DNA of 64,000 bases, taken from assembly GCF_000735525.1 (NCBI RefSeq), contig NZ_JMPR01000041.1, positions 46,767 to 110,766 on the forward strand, in the 5' to 3' direction. The translations under genes were made by a program, and so were the position numbers. Shown in pieces: positions 56,657 through 64,000 of the stretch. Below the pieces are notes generated by a model that saw nothing but the letters and a program-made list of their open reading frames with translations, was not told the origin of the DNA and made no database searches. Position 1 is the stretch's first letter. The number at the start of each line of letters is the position of its first letter. The DNA is from Tatumella ptyseos ATCC 33301. GTDB taxonomy: Bacteria > Pseudomonadota > Gammaproteobacteria > Enterobacterales > Enterobacteriaceae.

Positions 56657-57678
56657 CACACACCCCGCCCGGACCCGACGGTATGCCGTTACGGGTGACG
56701 GTCTTACGTAATGCCAACGGTATGGATGTCACCTTTATGGATTTGGGGGCCACCTGGCTCTCAGCCAGAGTGCCTCTGAACGATGGCAGTGTCCGTGAAG
56801 CCCTCCTGGGATGCGCGACCCCTGAGGATTATCTTCATCAGTCAGCCTATCTGGGGGCCTGTGTCGGTCGTTATGCGAACCGGATTGCACAGTCCTTTCT
56901 GACCCGAACTCAGCATTCTCTGATCCCGAACCAGCCTCCTCATCAGTTACATGGCGGGCCGGAAGGATTCAGCCATCGTCGCTGGCTGATAGTCAGTCAG
57001 TCCCCGACGGACGTGCGCTACCGTCTGCACTCACCGGACGGTGACCAGGGGTTCCCTGGCAATCTGACAACGGAAGTTCACTATCAACTGACGGATGATA
57101 ATTCGCTGATCATTACCTATCAGGCTGAAACGGATCAGCCCTGCCCGGTCGCATTAACGAATCATGCTTATTTTAACCTTGATGCATGTCAAGGTGATGC
57201 CCGCCAACATCGGTTAAAAATAGAGGCAGATCACTATTTACCGGTGAACCGTGAGGGGATCCCTGAACACGGTTTAACATCTGTTGCAGACACCGGATTC
57301 GACTTTCGTCAGCCGAAGACCATTGCTGATGATTTTATGAAGGATACCGACCAACAGGCCGTCGGGGGGTATGACCACGCTTTTCTGCTGAATCATCCGG
57401 CAGATGACTCAGTGGAGGCTGCGCGATTGTGGTCCGGGGATAATAAACTCAGTCTGGCGGTCACTACCTCGGCCCCGGCATTACAGTTCTACTCCGGTAA
57501 TTTTTTAGACGGTACCCCGGCACGCCAGGGAACCTGGCAGAATTATCAGGGGATCGCTCTGGAGAGCGGATTCCTGCCGGACTCGCCTAATCATCCGGAA
57601 TGGCCGCAACCGGATTGCTGGTTACAGCCTGGCGATAAACTGCAGTCAGTCACCCGCTATCAGCTGATCCCGGCATAG
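56650..57678 (+). CDS. galM: Aldose 1-epimerase GalM
   Basis: A 342-aa mutarotase matching E. coli GalM (346 aa). The [15 protein letters not shown]-like block with one catalytic His, the TNHAYFNL block with the second, and the [17 protein letters not shown] block with the catalytic Glu are present. The start overlaps galK by 7 nt, showing operon coupling. Confidence 0.96.
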   Translation: MLAHTPPGPDGMPLRVTVLRNANGMDVTFMDLGATWLSARVPLNDGSVREALLGCATPEDYLHQSAYLGACVGRYANRIAQSFLTRTQHSLIPNQPPHQLHGGPEGFSHRRWLIVSQSPTDVRYRLHSPDGDQGFPGNLTTEVHYQLTDDNSLIITYQAETDQPCPVALTNHAYFNLDACQGDARQHRLKIEADHYLPVNREGIPEHGLTSVADTGFDFRQPKTIADDFMKDTDQQAVGGYDHAFLLNHPADDSVEAARLWSGDNKLSLAVTTSAPALQFYSGNFLDGTPARQGTWQNYQGIALESGFLPDSPNHPEWPQPDCWLQPGDKLQSVTRYQLIPA

Positions 57679-57828
57679 CACGTTGACGAAATATACTGCG
57701 GACAACCCGTTCCGGACTTACACCGGCCGCTGTTTTCCGCTATGGTAAAGCTATATTGTCCGGCCTGTTTCCGGCCCAGACACCGTTTCCATAATCATAG
57801 AAATTTAAAAGCATTAAGGAGTTAAGCG

Positions 57829-58581
57829 ATGGCAGTAACTAAGCTTGTTCTGGTACGCCACGGCGAAAGTCAGTGGAATCAGGAAAACCGCTTTACCGGC
57901 TGGTACGATGTGGACCTGTCTGATAAAGGCCGCGAAGAAGCGAAAGCCGCAGGTAAATTACTGAAAAAAGAAGGTTTCAGTTTCGACTTCGCCTATACCT
58001 CTGTACTTAAGCGTGCGATCCACACTCTGTGGAGTGTTCTCGACGAACTCGACCAGGTCTGGCTGCCGGTGGAAAAATCATGGCGCCTGAATGAGCGTCA
58101 TTATGGTGCCTTACAGGGGCTGAACAAAGCGGAAACCGCTGAAAAATACGGTGATGAGCAGGTAAAACAATGGCGTCGTGGTTTTGCTGTCACTCCGCCG
58201 GAACTGGAGCGCAGCGATGAACGTTTCCCGGGCCACGACCCGCGTTATGCTTCCCTGACTGAAGCGCAACTCCCGACCACAGAAAGCCTGGCACTGACCA
58301 TTGAACGTGTGATCCCGTTCTGGGAAGACGCTATTCTGCCTCGCCTGAAAACCGGCGAGAAGGTGATTATCGCGGCACACGGTAACTCTCTGCGTGCGTT
58401 AATCAAATATCTGGACAAAATGTCTGAAGATGAAATTCTTGAGCTGAATATCCCGACAGGTGTCCCTCTGGTCTATGAGTTTGATGAAAACTTTAAACCA
58501 CTGAAACGTTACTACCTGGGCGATGCGGATGAAATCGCAGCGAAAGCAGCGGCGGTGGCTAATCAGGGTAAAGCGAAGTAA
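57829..58581 (+). CDS. gpmA: 2,3-bisphosphoglycerate-dependent phosphoglycerate mutase GpmA
   Basis: A 250-aa protein of E. coli GpmA length. His11 in [10 protein letters not shown] is the phosphorylated residue and the second His lies in [14 protein letters not shown]. It interconverts 3- and 2-phosphoglycerate in glycolysis. AAGGAG lies 7 nt before the ATG. It keeps the E. coli position after galM. Confidence 0.98.
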   Translation: MAVTKLVLVRHGESQWNQENRFTGWYDVDLSDKGREEAKAAGKLLKKEGFSFDFAYTSVLKRAIHTLWSVLDELDQVWLPVEKSWRLNERHYGALQGLNKAETAEKYGDEQVKQWRRGFAVTPPELERSDERFPGHDPRYASLTEAQLPTTESLALTIERVIPFWEDAILPRLKTGEKVIIAAHGNSLRALIKYLDKMSEDEILELNIPTGVPLVYEFDENFKPLKRYYLGDADEIAAKAAAVANQGKAK

Positions 58582-58606
58582 GCATTCAGGAGCCTTCAGG
58601 TTCTGA

Positions 58607-58638
58607 TAAAACGGCCGGAAACTCCGGCCGTTTTTTTT
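58607..58638. terminator. Bidirectional terminator between gpmA and aroG
   Basis: AAACGGCCGGA and TCCGGCCGTTT pair around AAC, with eight T after and A-run before. It serves gpmA and convergent aroG. Confidence 0.95.
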
Positions 58639-58647
58639 AACCAAAAA

Positions 58648-59700
58648 TCATGCTGTACGACGATCACGAACCGCTTGCGCAAGTTGCTGCAACACCTGTG
58701 CGGTCGCATCCCATCCGATACAGGCATCAGTGACGCTCTGACCATAAACCAGCGTTCCGGCATCGGGATTCTGATTCCCTTCCACCAGATGACTTTCGAT
58801 CATCACACCCATAATGCTCTGATCGCCGCCTGCGATTTGCCCGGCAACGTCCGTCGCCACTTCCAGCTGTTTCTGATATTGCTTAGAGCTGTTTGCGTGG
58901 CTGAAATCGATCATAATCTTCGGGTCCAGACCGGCACGGAGTAATCCCTCCCTCACCTCTGCCACATCAGACGCATGGTAATTGGGGGCTTTACCGCCAC
59001 GCAGGATAATATGGCAGTCTTTATTCCCGGAGGTTTCGACAATCGCTGAATGGCCGTATTTAGTGACTGACAGGAAGCAGTGCCCCGCCGCCGCGGCATT
59101 GATAGCATCAATGGCCACTTTAATCGTACCGTCGGTGCCGTTTTTAAACCCGACCGGGCAGGACAGCCCGGAGGCCAGTTCACGATGCACCTGTGATTCG
59201 GTAGTACGGGCACCGATGGCCCCCCAGCTCATCAGGTCAGCCAGATATTGCGGGGTGATCATATCCAGAAACTCCCCGGCGGCCGGTAAGCCCGTATCAT
59301 TAATGTCTGATAACAGTTTACGTGCAACTCTCAGACCGTCATTAATCCGGAAACTGCCATCCATCTGCGGGTCATTGATCAGTCCTTTCCAGCCTACGGT
59401 GGTCCGGGGTTTTTCAAAATAGACACGCATGACAATTTCCAGTTCACCCGACAGCTGATGACGAAGCTGCAGCAATTTACCGGCGTATTCCAGCGCTGCC
59501 TGCGGGTCATGGATAGAGCACGGGCCTATCACCACGAGCAGACGGTCATCCTTTCCCTGTAAAATATTCTGAATGGCCTGACGGCATTCAAAAACTGTGG
59601 TTGCCGCAGCGTCAGAGGCCGGATACTTTTCCAGCAATGCTATTGGCGGGAGGAGTTCTTTAATCTCCCGGATCCTTAAATCGTCATTCTGGTAGTTCAT
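58648..59700 (-). CDS. aroG: DAHP synthase, Phe-sensitive type (AroG)
   Basis: A 350-aa class I alpha DAHP synthase of E. coli AroG length and near-identical in many blocks. It condenses PEP and erythrose 4-phosphate, the first step of aromatic synthesis. VIGPCSIHD, YFEKPRTTVGWKGL, GARTTESQ and FSHANSSKQ hold the active site and metal ligands. The gene matches AroG rather than AroF or AroH by its start and the GFKNGTDG context. ybgS, next to aroG in E. coli, is absent. Confidence 0.97.
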   Translation of the reverse strand: MNYQNDDLRIREIKELLPPIALLEKYPASDAAATTVFECRQAIQNILQGKDDRLLVVIGPCSIHDPQAALEYAGKLLQLRHQLSGELEIVMRVYFEKPRTTVGWKGLINDPQMDGSFRINDGLRVARKLLSDINDTGLPAAGEFLDMITPQYLADLMSWGAIGARTTESQVHRELASGLSCPVGFKNGTDGTIKVAIDAINAAAAGHCFLSVTKYGHSAIVETSGNKDCHIILRGGKAPNYHASDVAEVREGLLRAGLDPKIMIDFSHANSSKQYQKQLEVATDVAGQIAGGDQSIMGVMIESHLVEGNQNPDAGTLVYGQSVTDACIGWDATAQVLQQLAQAVRDRRTA

Positions 59701-59719
59701 AACAGTTCCAAAAAATGAG

Positions 59720-59737
59720 TGTAAAAAATCTCTATCA
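59720..59737 (-). promoter_or_regulatory. Weak candidate TyrR box of aroG
   Basis: TGTAAA followed after 6 bases by CTATCA matches one arm perfectly and the other by half (consensus TGTAAA-N6-TTTACA). It lies about 20-37 bp upstream of the aroG ATG. E. coli aroG is a TyrR target. Confidence 0.3.
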
Positions 59738-59974
59738 CTCTAGCCTGCAGCGAGACCAGAGTAAATTAGCTTTAACCTTGCTATTTTGCTCACTTTACTG
59801 AAAATTGTCTGTTAAACCGCTCGCAGGTCTGAAGGAACCGCCTGAAATAGCCCTGTCACGGTCACTCAGTCGGCACAACCTATGCCATACTGATAACCTG
59901 TTTTTACAGGCTGTCTGCCCGGTTTTCAGGGCTGAGCAGAGTAACAATAACAATGATCAGGATGAATTTTCCCC

Positions 59975-60937
59975 ATGGCTCATTCACATAACCACGCACC
60001 TGCCAGTGTTAACCGCTCACGGTTACTGGCAGCTTTTATCGTGACCGCTCTCTTTATGCTGGTGGAAGTCATTGGCGGCTGGATCTCCGGTTCTCTGGCA
60101 TTACTGGCCGATGCCGGACATATGCTGACTGATGCCGGGGCATTATTACTGGCATTGCTGGCAACACACTTTTCTCAGCGCGCACCGGCAAAACATCAGA
60201 CTTTCGGGTTACTGAGACTGAACACCATCGCAGCCTTTATTAATGCCCTCGCGTTACTGGTGATCACTGTTTTGATTGTGTGGGAGGCCCTGTTGCGTTT
60301 CCATTCACCGCAACCGGTCGCCGGCGGGCTGATGCTGGGGATTGCCGTGGCCGGGTTACTGGCAAATATTCTCTGTTTTTATCTTCTGAAACAGGGGCAC
60401 GGAGAAGAGAATCTAAATGTCCGGGCGGCGGCACTTCATGTGCTGGGTGACCTGCTTGGCTCTGCCGGCGCGGTGGTGGCCGCCTTACTCATTTTATGGA
60501 CCGGATGGACCCCCTTTGACCCGATTCTTTCGATTCTGGTCTCTCTGCTGGTACTGAATAGCGCAAGACAACTGCTACGTGACAGTTTACGTGAGCTGCT
60601 GGAGCATGCACCGGCAGATATCGATATCGATAAACTTCGCCGTCAGCTGACCCTGAATATTGCGGAAATACGTAATGTTCATCACGTTCACCTCTGGCAG
60701 GTGGGCGAAAAAAAGGTTCTGACGTTACATGCCCGGGTCATCCCCAATTATCAACAGGATGAATTACTGAGGCGCATTCATGACTGGCTGAAAGCGAATT
60801 ATGCAATAGCCCATGCGACGGTACAGCTTGAATATCAGGAATGTCCGCAACCGGAATGTCAGTTGGGTACGGAAGAGGCACCCGGGGAGGATGAGCATCA
60901 CCCTCCCCGGGAATATGAAGGGTCTTTACATCATTGA
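59975..60937 (+). CDS. zitB: Zinc transporter ZitB (CDF family)
   Basis: A 320-aa cation diffusion facilitator matching E. coli ZitB (313 aa). It exports Zn(II) in exchange for protons. The N-terminal His-rich tip (HSHNH), six membrane helices, [13 protein letters not shown] in TM2 and [16 protein letters not shown] in TM5 supply the metal-binding His/Asp sites; the cytoplasmic domain has HHVHLW. The Cys/His-rich tail is longer than in E. coli. Its 3' end overlaps convergent pnuC by 7 nt. Confidence 0.95.
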   Translation: MAHSHNHAPASVNRSRLLAAFIVTALFMLVEVIGGWISGSLALLADAGHMLTDAGALLLALLATHFSQRAPAKHQTFGLLRLNTIAAFINALALLVITVLIVWEALLRFHSPQPVAGGLMLGIAVAGLLANILCFYLLKQGHGEENLNVRAAALHVLGDLLGSAGAVVAALLILWTGWTPFDPILSILVSLLVLNSARQLLRDSLRELLEHAPADIDIDKLRRQLTLNIAEIRNVHHVHLWQVGEKKVLTLHARVIPNYQQDELLRRIHDWLKANYAIAHATVQLEYQECPQPECQLGTEEAPGEDEHHPPREYEGSLHH

Positions 60938-61656
60938 TGACGGCTGAGTGCGCGGGAATGATGCTCCCGTGCACTGGCTATCCATAACCGGCAACCATTC
61001 AGTGCAATAAACGTCAGTACGACATATTCCAGCGACATCGCATACACCCCTTGCAGGGCGAAAATACCGATACTGATCAGATTGATCACTACCCACAGCA
61101 GCCAGTTTTCCACATATTTGCGGGTCATTAACACCATTGCCACAACCGACAACACGGTCATACAGGCATCCCAGAACGGATAGGCATCCGGCTGTAAGGG
61201 GGGAACCGACACACTGAAACCGGCCAGTTGAAGCAGCTTAACCATGGTGGCAGACAGCGCCCCGAAAACCGGATCAATAAAGCAGGTCAGTAACCCGATA
61301 GCAATGACCACCACCACCAGCCAGACTAACGTCTGTCGGCGTGACATCCAGCGGATAGATAAGGAGGGATCGCTGCCGGACGCATGACGGGTCCAGGCAT
61401 ACCAGCCATAAATATTGGCGAGGAAAAAGAAGATCTGCAATAACAGGCTGGAGTAGAGCTGGATCTGGAAGAAAATCAGTGCAAATAACGTGACATTGAT
61501 CAGGCCGAAAAGATAATTAATAACCTTTTCTTTACTGGCCAGCCAGATACAAAGTAAACCGCAGAGGGTTCCTGTCGCTTCAATCCAGGAGAGGTTATAA
61601 CCTCCCCGCCCGATAGGAATATGAACCAGCAAATGGTTAATACTGAAAAAATCCAT
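60931..61656 (-). CDS. pnuC: Nicotinamide riboside transporter PnuC
   Basis: A 241-aa membrane protein with seven hydrophobic helices matching E. coli PnuC (239 aa). It imports nicotinamide riboside. The [15 protein letters not shown] start, the YGWYAWTR helix and [11 protein letters not shown] block that shape the substrate site are intact. ATG 61656 with AGGGAG upstream gives the family start; the ORF runs 24 codons more. In E. coli nadA precedes pnuC in one operon; here pnuC stands alone. Confidence 0.96.
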   Translation of the reverse strand: MDFFSINHLLVHIPIGRGGYNLSWIEATGTLCGLLCIWLASKEKVINYLFGLINVTLFALIFFQIQLYSSLLLQIFFFLANIYGWYAWTRHASGSDPSLSIRWMSRRQTLVWLVVVVIAIGLLTCFIDPVFGALSATMVKLLQLAGFSVSVPPLQPDAYPFWDACMTVLSVVAMVLMTRKYVENWLLWVVINLISIGIFALQGVYAMSLEYVVLTFIALNGCRLWIASAREHHSRALSRHQ

Positions 61657-61749
61657 CCTCACTCCCTTTCGTACAGCCGGACGCCGATTGTTTAATATAG
61701 AAAACCACAAGGCCGGATAATGCCACAATACTTACTGATAACACAGTTT

Positions 61750-61767
61750 TGTTTTATACATTAAACC
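61750..61767. promoter_or_regulatory. Candidate NadR box upstream of pnuC
   Basis: TGTTTT-N6-TAAACC matches the NadR box TGTTTA-N6-TAAACA in 10 of 12 specified bases. It is about 95 bp upstream of pnuC and overlaps a minus-strand TATAAA. nadA-pnuC is a NadR target in E. coli and Salmonella. Confidence 0.55.
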
Positions 61768-61790
61768 ACAATAGACATTATCACCCTGAA

Positions 61791-62288
61791 TTAGCTGGCA
61801 CCCGTCCGGAAATCTTTAGCTTCCAGCGTGAGTAATTGCTGCTTAACATCCAGTCCGCCTGCAAACCCGGTCAGACTCCCGTTGGCACCAATTACCCGGT
61901 GACAGGGAACGATCACCGATAGCGGATTTCTGCCATTGGCTGCACCGACCGCCCGCATGGCTTTCGGGCGATGAATACGTTCTGCTATGTCACGATAGCT
62001 TCGCGTTTCACCGTAAGGAATTTCGCGCAATGCCTGCCATACCTCACACTGGAAAGGGGTACCTTCAAACTGTAGCGGTAAATCAAAGGTTTGTCGCTGA
62101 CAGTTAAAATATTCTGTTAACTGGTATGCCGCCTGTTCCAGTACCGGATGATCCGTCACCCGCAATTCAGGATGGGCTCTGATGCGGGAAGGTCGTTCAT
62201 TTTCCCAGGCCACGGCAGCCAGCCCCTGCTCACCGGCAATCAATGTCAGCTCACCGACCGGAGTCAGCAATAATCTGTAATAGTACAT
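61791..62288 (-). CDS. ogt: Methylated-DNA--protein-cysteine methyltransferase Ogt
   Basis: A 165-aa suicide DNA repair protein that takes O6-methyl (or larger alkyl) groups from guanine onto Cys129 in the PCHRV motif. The RAVGAANGxNPLSVIVPCHRVIG block and the YGETRSYRDIAERIHRP helix-turn-helix are typical. It differs from E. coli Ogt (171 aa) and is similar in length to the Ada C-terminal domain, which could be its source. ATG 62288 has GGGAG about 8 nt upstream. It is divergent from the ada-alkA gene, giving a 159-bp shared control region. Confidence 0.92.
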   Translation of the reverse strand: MYYYRLLLTPVGELTLIAGEQGLAAVAWENERPSRIRAHPELRVTDHPVLEQAAYQLTEYFNCQRQTFDLPLQFEGTPFQCEVWQALREIPYGETRSYRDIAERIHRPKAMRAVGAANGRNPLSVIVPCHRVIGANGSLTGFAGGLDVKQQLLTLEAKDFRTGAS

Positions 62289-62347
62289 ATAACGTCTCCC
62301 TGCGCTGCACAATGCGGACCATTATGCCACGTTCGCGCCGGGGAACC

Positions 62348-62396
62348 GGCGGTTTTCGGACAGCGGATTATTTAGTTTCCATGTCCGGAAACCGCC
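62348..62396. promoter_or_regulatory. Long inverted repeat in the ogt/ada-alkA control region
   Basis: GGCGGTTTTCGGACA (62348-62362) is repeated inverted at 62382-62396 with one mismatch, spaced by 19 bp. The right arm reaches the -35 position of the ada-alkA promoter. It is a likely operator or RNA hairpin and does not resemble the E. coli Ada box. Confidence 0.65.
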
Positions 62397-62410
62397 AGTC
62401 ATTCGGGCGT

Positions 62411-62416
62411 TATACT
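62411..62416 (+). promoter_or_regulatory. Predicted -10 element of the ada-alkA gene
   Basis: TATACT with no good -35 (GAAACC at 17 bp) about 32 bp before the ATG. The poor -35 suits an activated promoter. Confidence 0.5.
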
Positions 62417-62447
62417 TATACGCTGAGCGCCTGAACAGGAGAGAACC

Positions 62448-63920
62448 ATGAACGATGAAGAGAGTGCTTATCAGGCGATGGTCAGCCGTGACAGGCGTTT
62501 TGACGGCCTTTTTTATGTCGCCGTGCGTACGACCGGTATTTACTGCCGACCGGTTTGTCCGGCACGTAAACCCTTACGTAAAAATTGCCATTTTTTTCGC
62601 TATGCGGAACAGGCCGAAAAAGCCGGCTACCGGCCCTGCCTGAGATGCCGGCCGGAACTTGCCCCTGGCCACGCGCCCATAGACCAGGCCGCGTCTCTGT
62701 GCCAGCAATTCATCGACGCTATTGAGTCCGGTCTGCTGGATAGCGGGAGCTCTCTCCCCGAAATAGCCAGACGCTTTTCGCTCAGTGAACGTCAGTTCAG
62801 GCGTATTCTGCATCAGCAACTGGGGATCAGTCCGCAGGAGTTACGCCAGAGCCGGCGGCTGAAACTTGCCCGGCAACTACTGACCGAGACCCGGCTGCCG
62901 GTGACGTCTATCGCATTTACCAGTGGTTTCGGCAGTATCCGCCAGTTTAATTCCGCGTTTCTCACCCATTACCATCTGGCCCCGTCAGCCTTCAGGAAAA
63001 GTCTGCCTGCCCTGCCGGATCCACAGCAGCATCAGACAGAAAAAGTCCGGTTATCTTATCGCCCGCCTTTCGCCTGGCACGCCCTGCTCCGTTTTCTCGC
63101 CGGGCGCGGTATTAAAGACGTTGAGTGGATAGACGGTGAATATTACCTGCGCACCCTGGCTATTGGTCAGTGCCGGGGGTGGATCCGCGTGGGAGATGAT
63201 CCCCGGCAACATTGTCTGCGGGTAGAGTTCAGCCACTCGCTGACCCCGGTGTTACCGGTGTTGTTACAACGGTTACGGCAACTTTTTGATTTGAGTGCGA
63301 GGCCTGATCAGATAGCCGATCATCTGTCCCGGGATCCTCTGCTGGCTCCGTTAGTGCTGCAAAGCCCCGGCCTGCGGGTACCAGGCTGCTTTGAGCCTTT
63401 TGAACTGGCGGTCAGGGCTATCCTCGGGCAGCAAGTCACCGTCGCGGCAGCGACAACGCTGAGTAAACGGCTGGCGGCCAGGTTCGGACAGCCGGTGGTC
63501 ACCCCCTTCCCTGAGCTGAGCCGCCTTGCGCCGACAGCGGAGGATTTTATCGGGGCGACCACGGACGATATCGGCTCTCTGGGGATTGTGGGGAGCCGTA
63601 TCAATGCGATTCTGGCGCTGGCGGACGCCACCCGGCACGGCCTGTTCAGAGAACTGCAAAACGAGCCTCAGCAAAGGGGACCGCAGAGACTGACTGAATT
63701 ACCCGGCATTGGCCCCTGGACAGCACAATATATTGCAATGCGGGCCTTTTCATTGACGGATGCTTTCCCTAAAGAAGACATAGCACTGCGTAAAGCCCTC
63801 GGCGGACTGACGCCCCGTGCTGCAGAACAACGCTCGCTGATCTGGCGTCCCTGGCGGAGTTATGCCGTCATGCTGTTATGGCAGGCGGAGGAAAATAAGA
63901 AACCGGCGGCAAAGCTGTAA
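62448..63920 (+). CDS. alkA: Ada-AlkA fusion: alkylation sensor and 3-methyladenine glycosylase II
   Basis: A 490-aa fusion. Residues 1-80 form the Ada zinc domain with Cys33, Cys37, Cys64 and Cys67; in Ada the first of these takes methyl from DNA phosphotriesters. Residues about 85-185 are an AraC-type DNA-binding domain (SLPEIARRFSLSERQFRRIL helix). Residues about 200-485 are an AlkA HhH-GPD glycosylase with LPGIGPWTAQYIA and the catalytic Asp444. So one protein should sense methylation, regulate transcription and excise alkylated bases. E. coli Ada instead carries an Ogt-like C-terminus; here Ogt is encoded divergently. AGGAGAG lies before the ATG. A terminator follows. Confidence 0.93.
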   Translation: MNDEESAYQAMVSRDRRFDGLFYVAVRTTGIYCRPVCPARKPLRKNCHFFRYAEQAEKAGYRPCLRCRPELAPGHAPIDQAASLCQQFIDAIESGLLDSGSSLPEIARRFSLSERQFRRILHQQLGISPQELRQSRRLKLARQLLTETRLPVTSIAFTSGFGSIRQFNSAFLTHYHLAPSAFRKSLPALPDPQQHQTEKVRLSYRPPFAWHALLRFLAGRGIKDVEWIDGEYYLRTLAIGQCRGWIRVGDDPRQHCLRVEFSHSLTPVLPVLLQRLRQLFDLSARPDQIADHLSRDPLLAPLVLQSPGLRVPGCFEPFELAVRAILGQQVTVAAATTLSKRLAARFGQPVVTPFPELSRLAPTAEDFIGATTDDIGSLGIVGSRINAILALADATRHGLFRELQNEPQQRGPQRLTELPGIGPWTAQYIAMRAFSLTDAFPKEDIALRKALGGLTPRAAEQRSLIWRPWRSYAVMLLWQAEENKKPAAKL

Positions 63921-63972
63921 ACGTGGGGACAGGTGAAAAGAGTCGCTGCCGGCCGGACGGGTCACAGAAACG

Positions 63973-63999
63973 AAAAAAGCCCCCTGAGGGGGCTTTTTT
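63973..63999. terminator. Bidirectional terminator after the ada-alkA gene
   Basis: AGCCCCC and GGGGGCT pair around TGA, with A-run before and T-run of six after, 53 nt past the stop. Confidence 0.93.
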
Positions 64000-64000
64000 C

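Noticed and set aside
1-64000. CRISPR arrays, tRNA or rRNA genes, insertion sequences, prophage or toxin-antitoxin pairs
   Set aside because: No regular direct repeats, no transposase or integrase reading frames, and no tRNA-like cloverleafs were noticed; coding is almost continuous with core genes.

Overview
The window is one stretch of a gammaproteobacterial (Enterobacterales) chromosome of about 50-53% G+C. Nearly every protein reads as a close relative of an Escherichia coli K-12 protein, and gene order follows the E. coli 17-20 min region (ybjN to pnuC) with many genes absent. The mix of enteric gene content, frequent loss of neighbouring genes and a carotenoid-type idi suggests Erwiniaceae, possibly Tatumella-like. 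That placement is inference; the order-level placement is secure. There are no rRNA or tRNA genes, insertion sequences, prophage or CRISPR arrays. About 60 protein genes fill most of the sequence.

Layout: (1) 1-6.1 kb: ybjN (cut by the window edge), nfsA, ybjC, grxA, ybjL, ybjG, dacC. (2) 6.6-19.6 kb: moeA-moeB, the ABC-F gene ybiT with a possible attenuator leader, an H-NS family gene with a 640-bp AT-rich upstream region, mntR, an mntS-like small gene with MntR-type boxes, ompX, rhtA, dps, rlmF, ybiB and SOS-controlled dinG. (3) 19.7-32.6 kb: a block whose relatives lie near 48 min in E. coli (mlrA, yohO, bglX, pbpG, yohD, dusC), interleaved with idi, a DUF2236 gene, a DUF3772 mechanosensitive channel, ldtB and yhhS. 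It sits between dinG and rhlE, which are near neighbours in E. coli. (4) 32.6-42.9 kb: rhlE, ybhQ, ybhL, a yaiW-like lipoprotein gene overlapping the end of moaABCDE, a molybdenum-cofactor riboswitch before moaA, the yvcK-family gene ybhK, and uvrB with a LexA box and DnaA boxes upstream. (5) 43.7-49.4 kb: an orphan UrtE-like ATPase gene, then the bio cluster (bioBFCD diverging from bioA across a BirA operator). (6) 49.6-64 kb: pgl, ybhA, acrZ, modE, modF, galTKM, gpmA, aroG, zitB, pnuC, then ogt diverging from an Ada-AlkA fusion gene.

Functional themes: complete molybdopterin synthesis (moaABCDE, moeA, moeB) with ModE and a riboswitch, but no modABC at its usual place; complete biotin ring assembly under BirA; the Leloir genes galT, galK and galM without galE; DNA damage and alkylation repair (uvrB, dinG, ogt, ada-alkA); envelope and peptidoglycan maintenance (dacC, pbpG, ldtB, ybjG, ompX, mechanosensitive channel); manganese and oxidative stress (mntR, mntS-like, dps, grxA).

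The most unusual items are the Ada-AlkA/Ogt divergent module with a long inverted repeat at its promoter, the attenuator-like leader of ybiT, the extended Cys/His-rich mntS-like protein behind paired MntR boxes, the orphan UrtE ATPase with a damaged signature motif, and the coupling of a yaiW-like lipoprotein gene to the moa operon. No clearly new multi-gene system is visible; most of the window is core metabolism.
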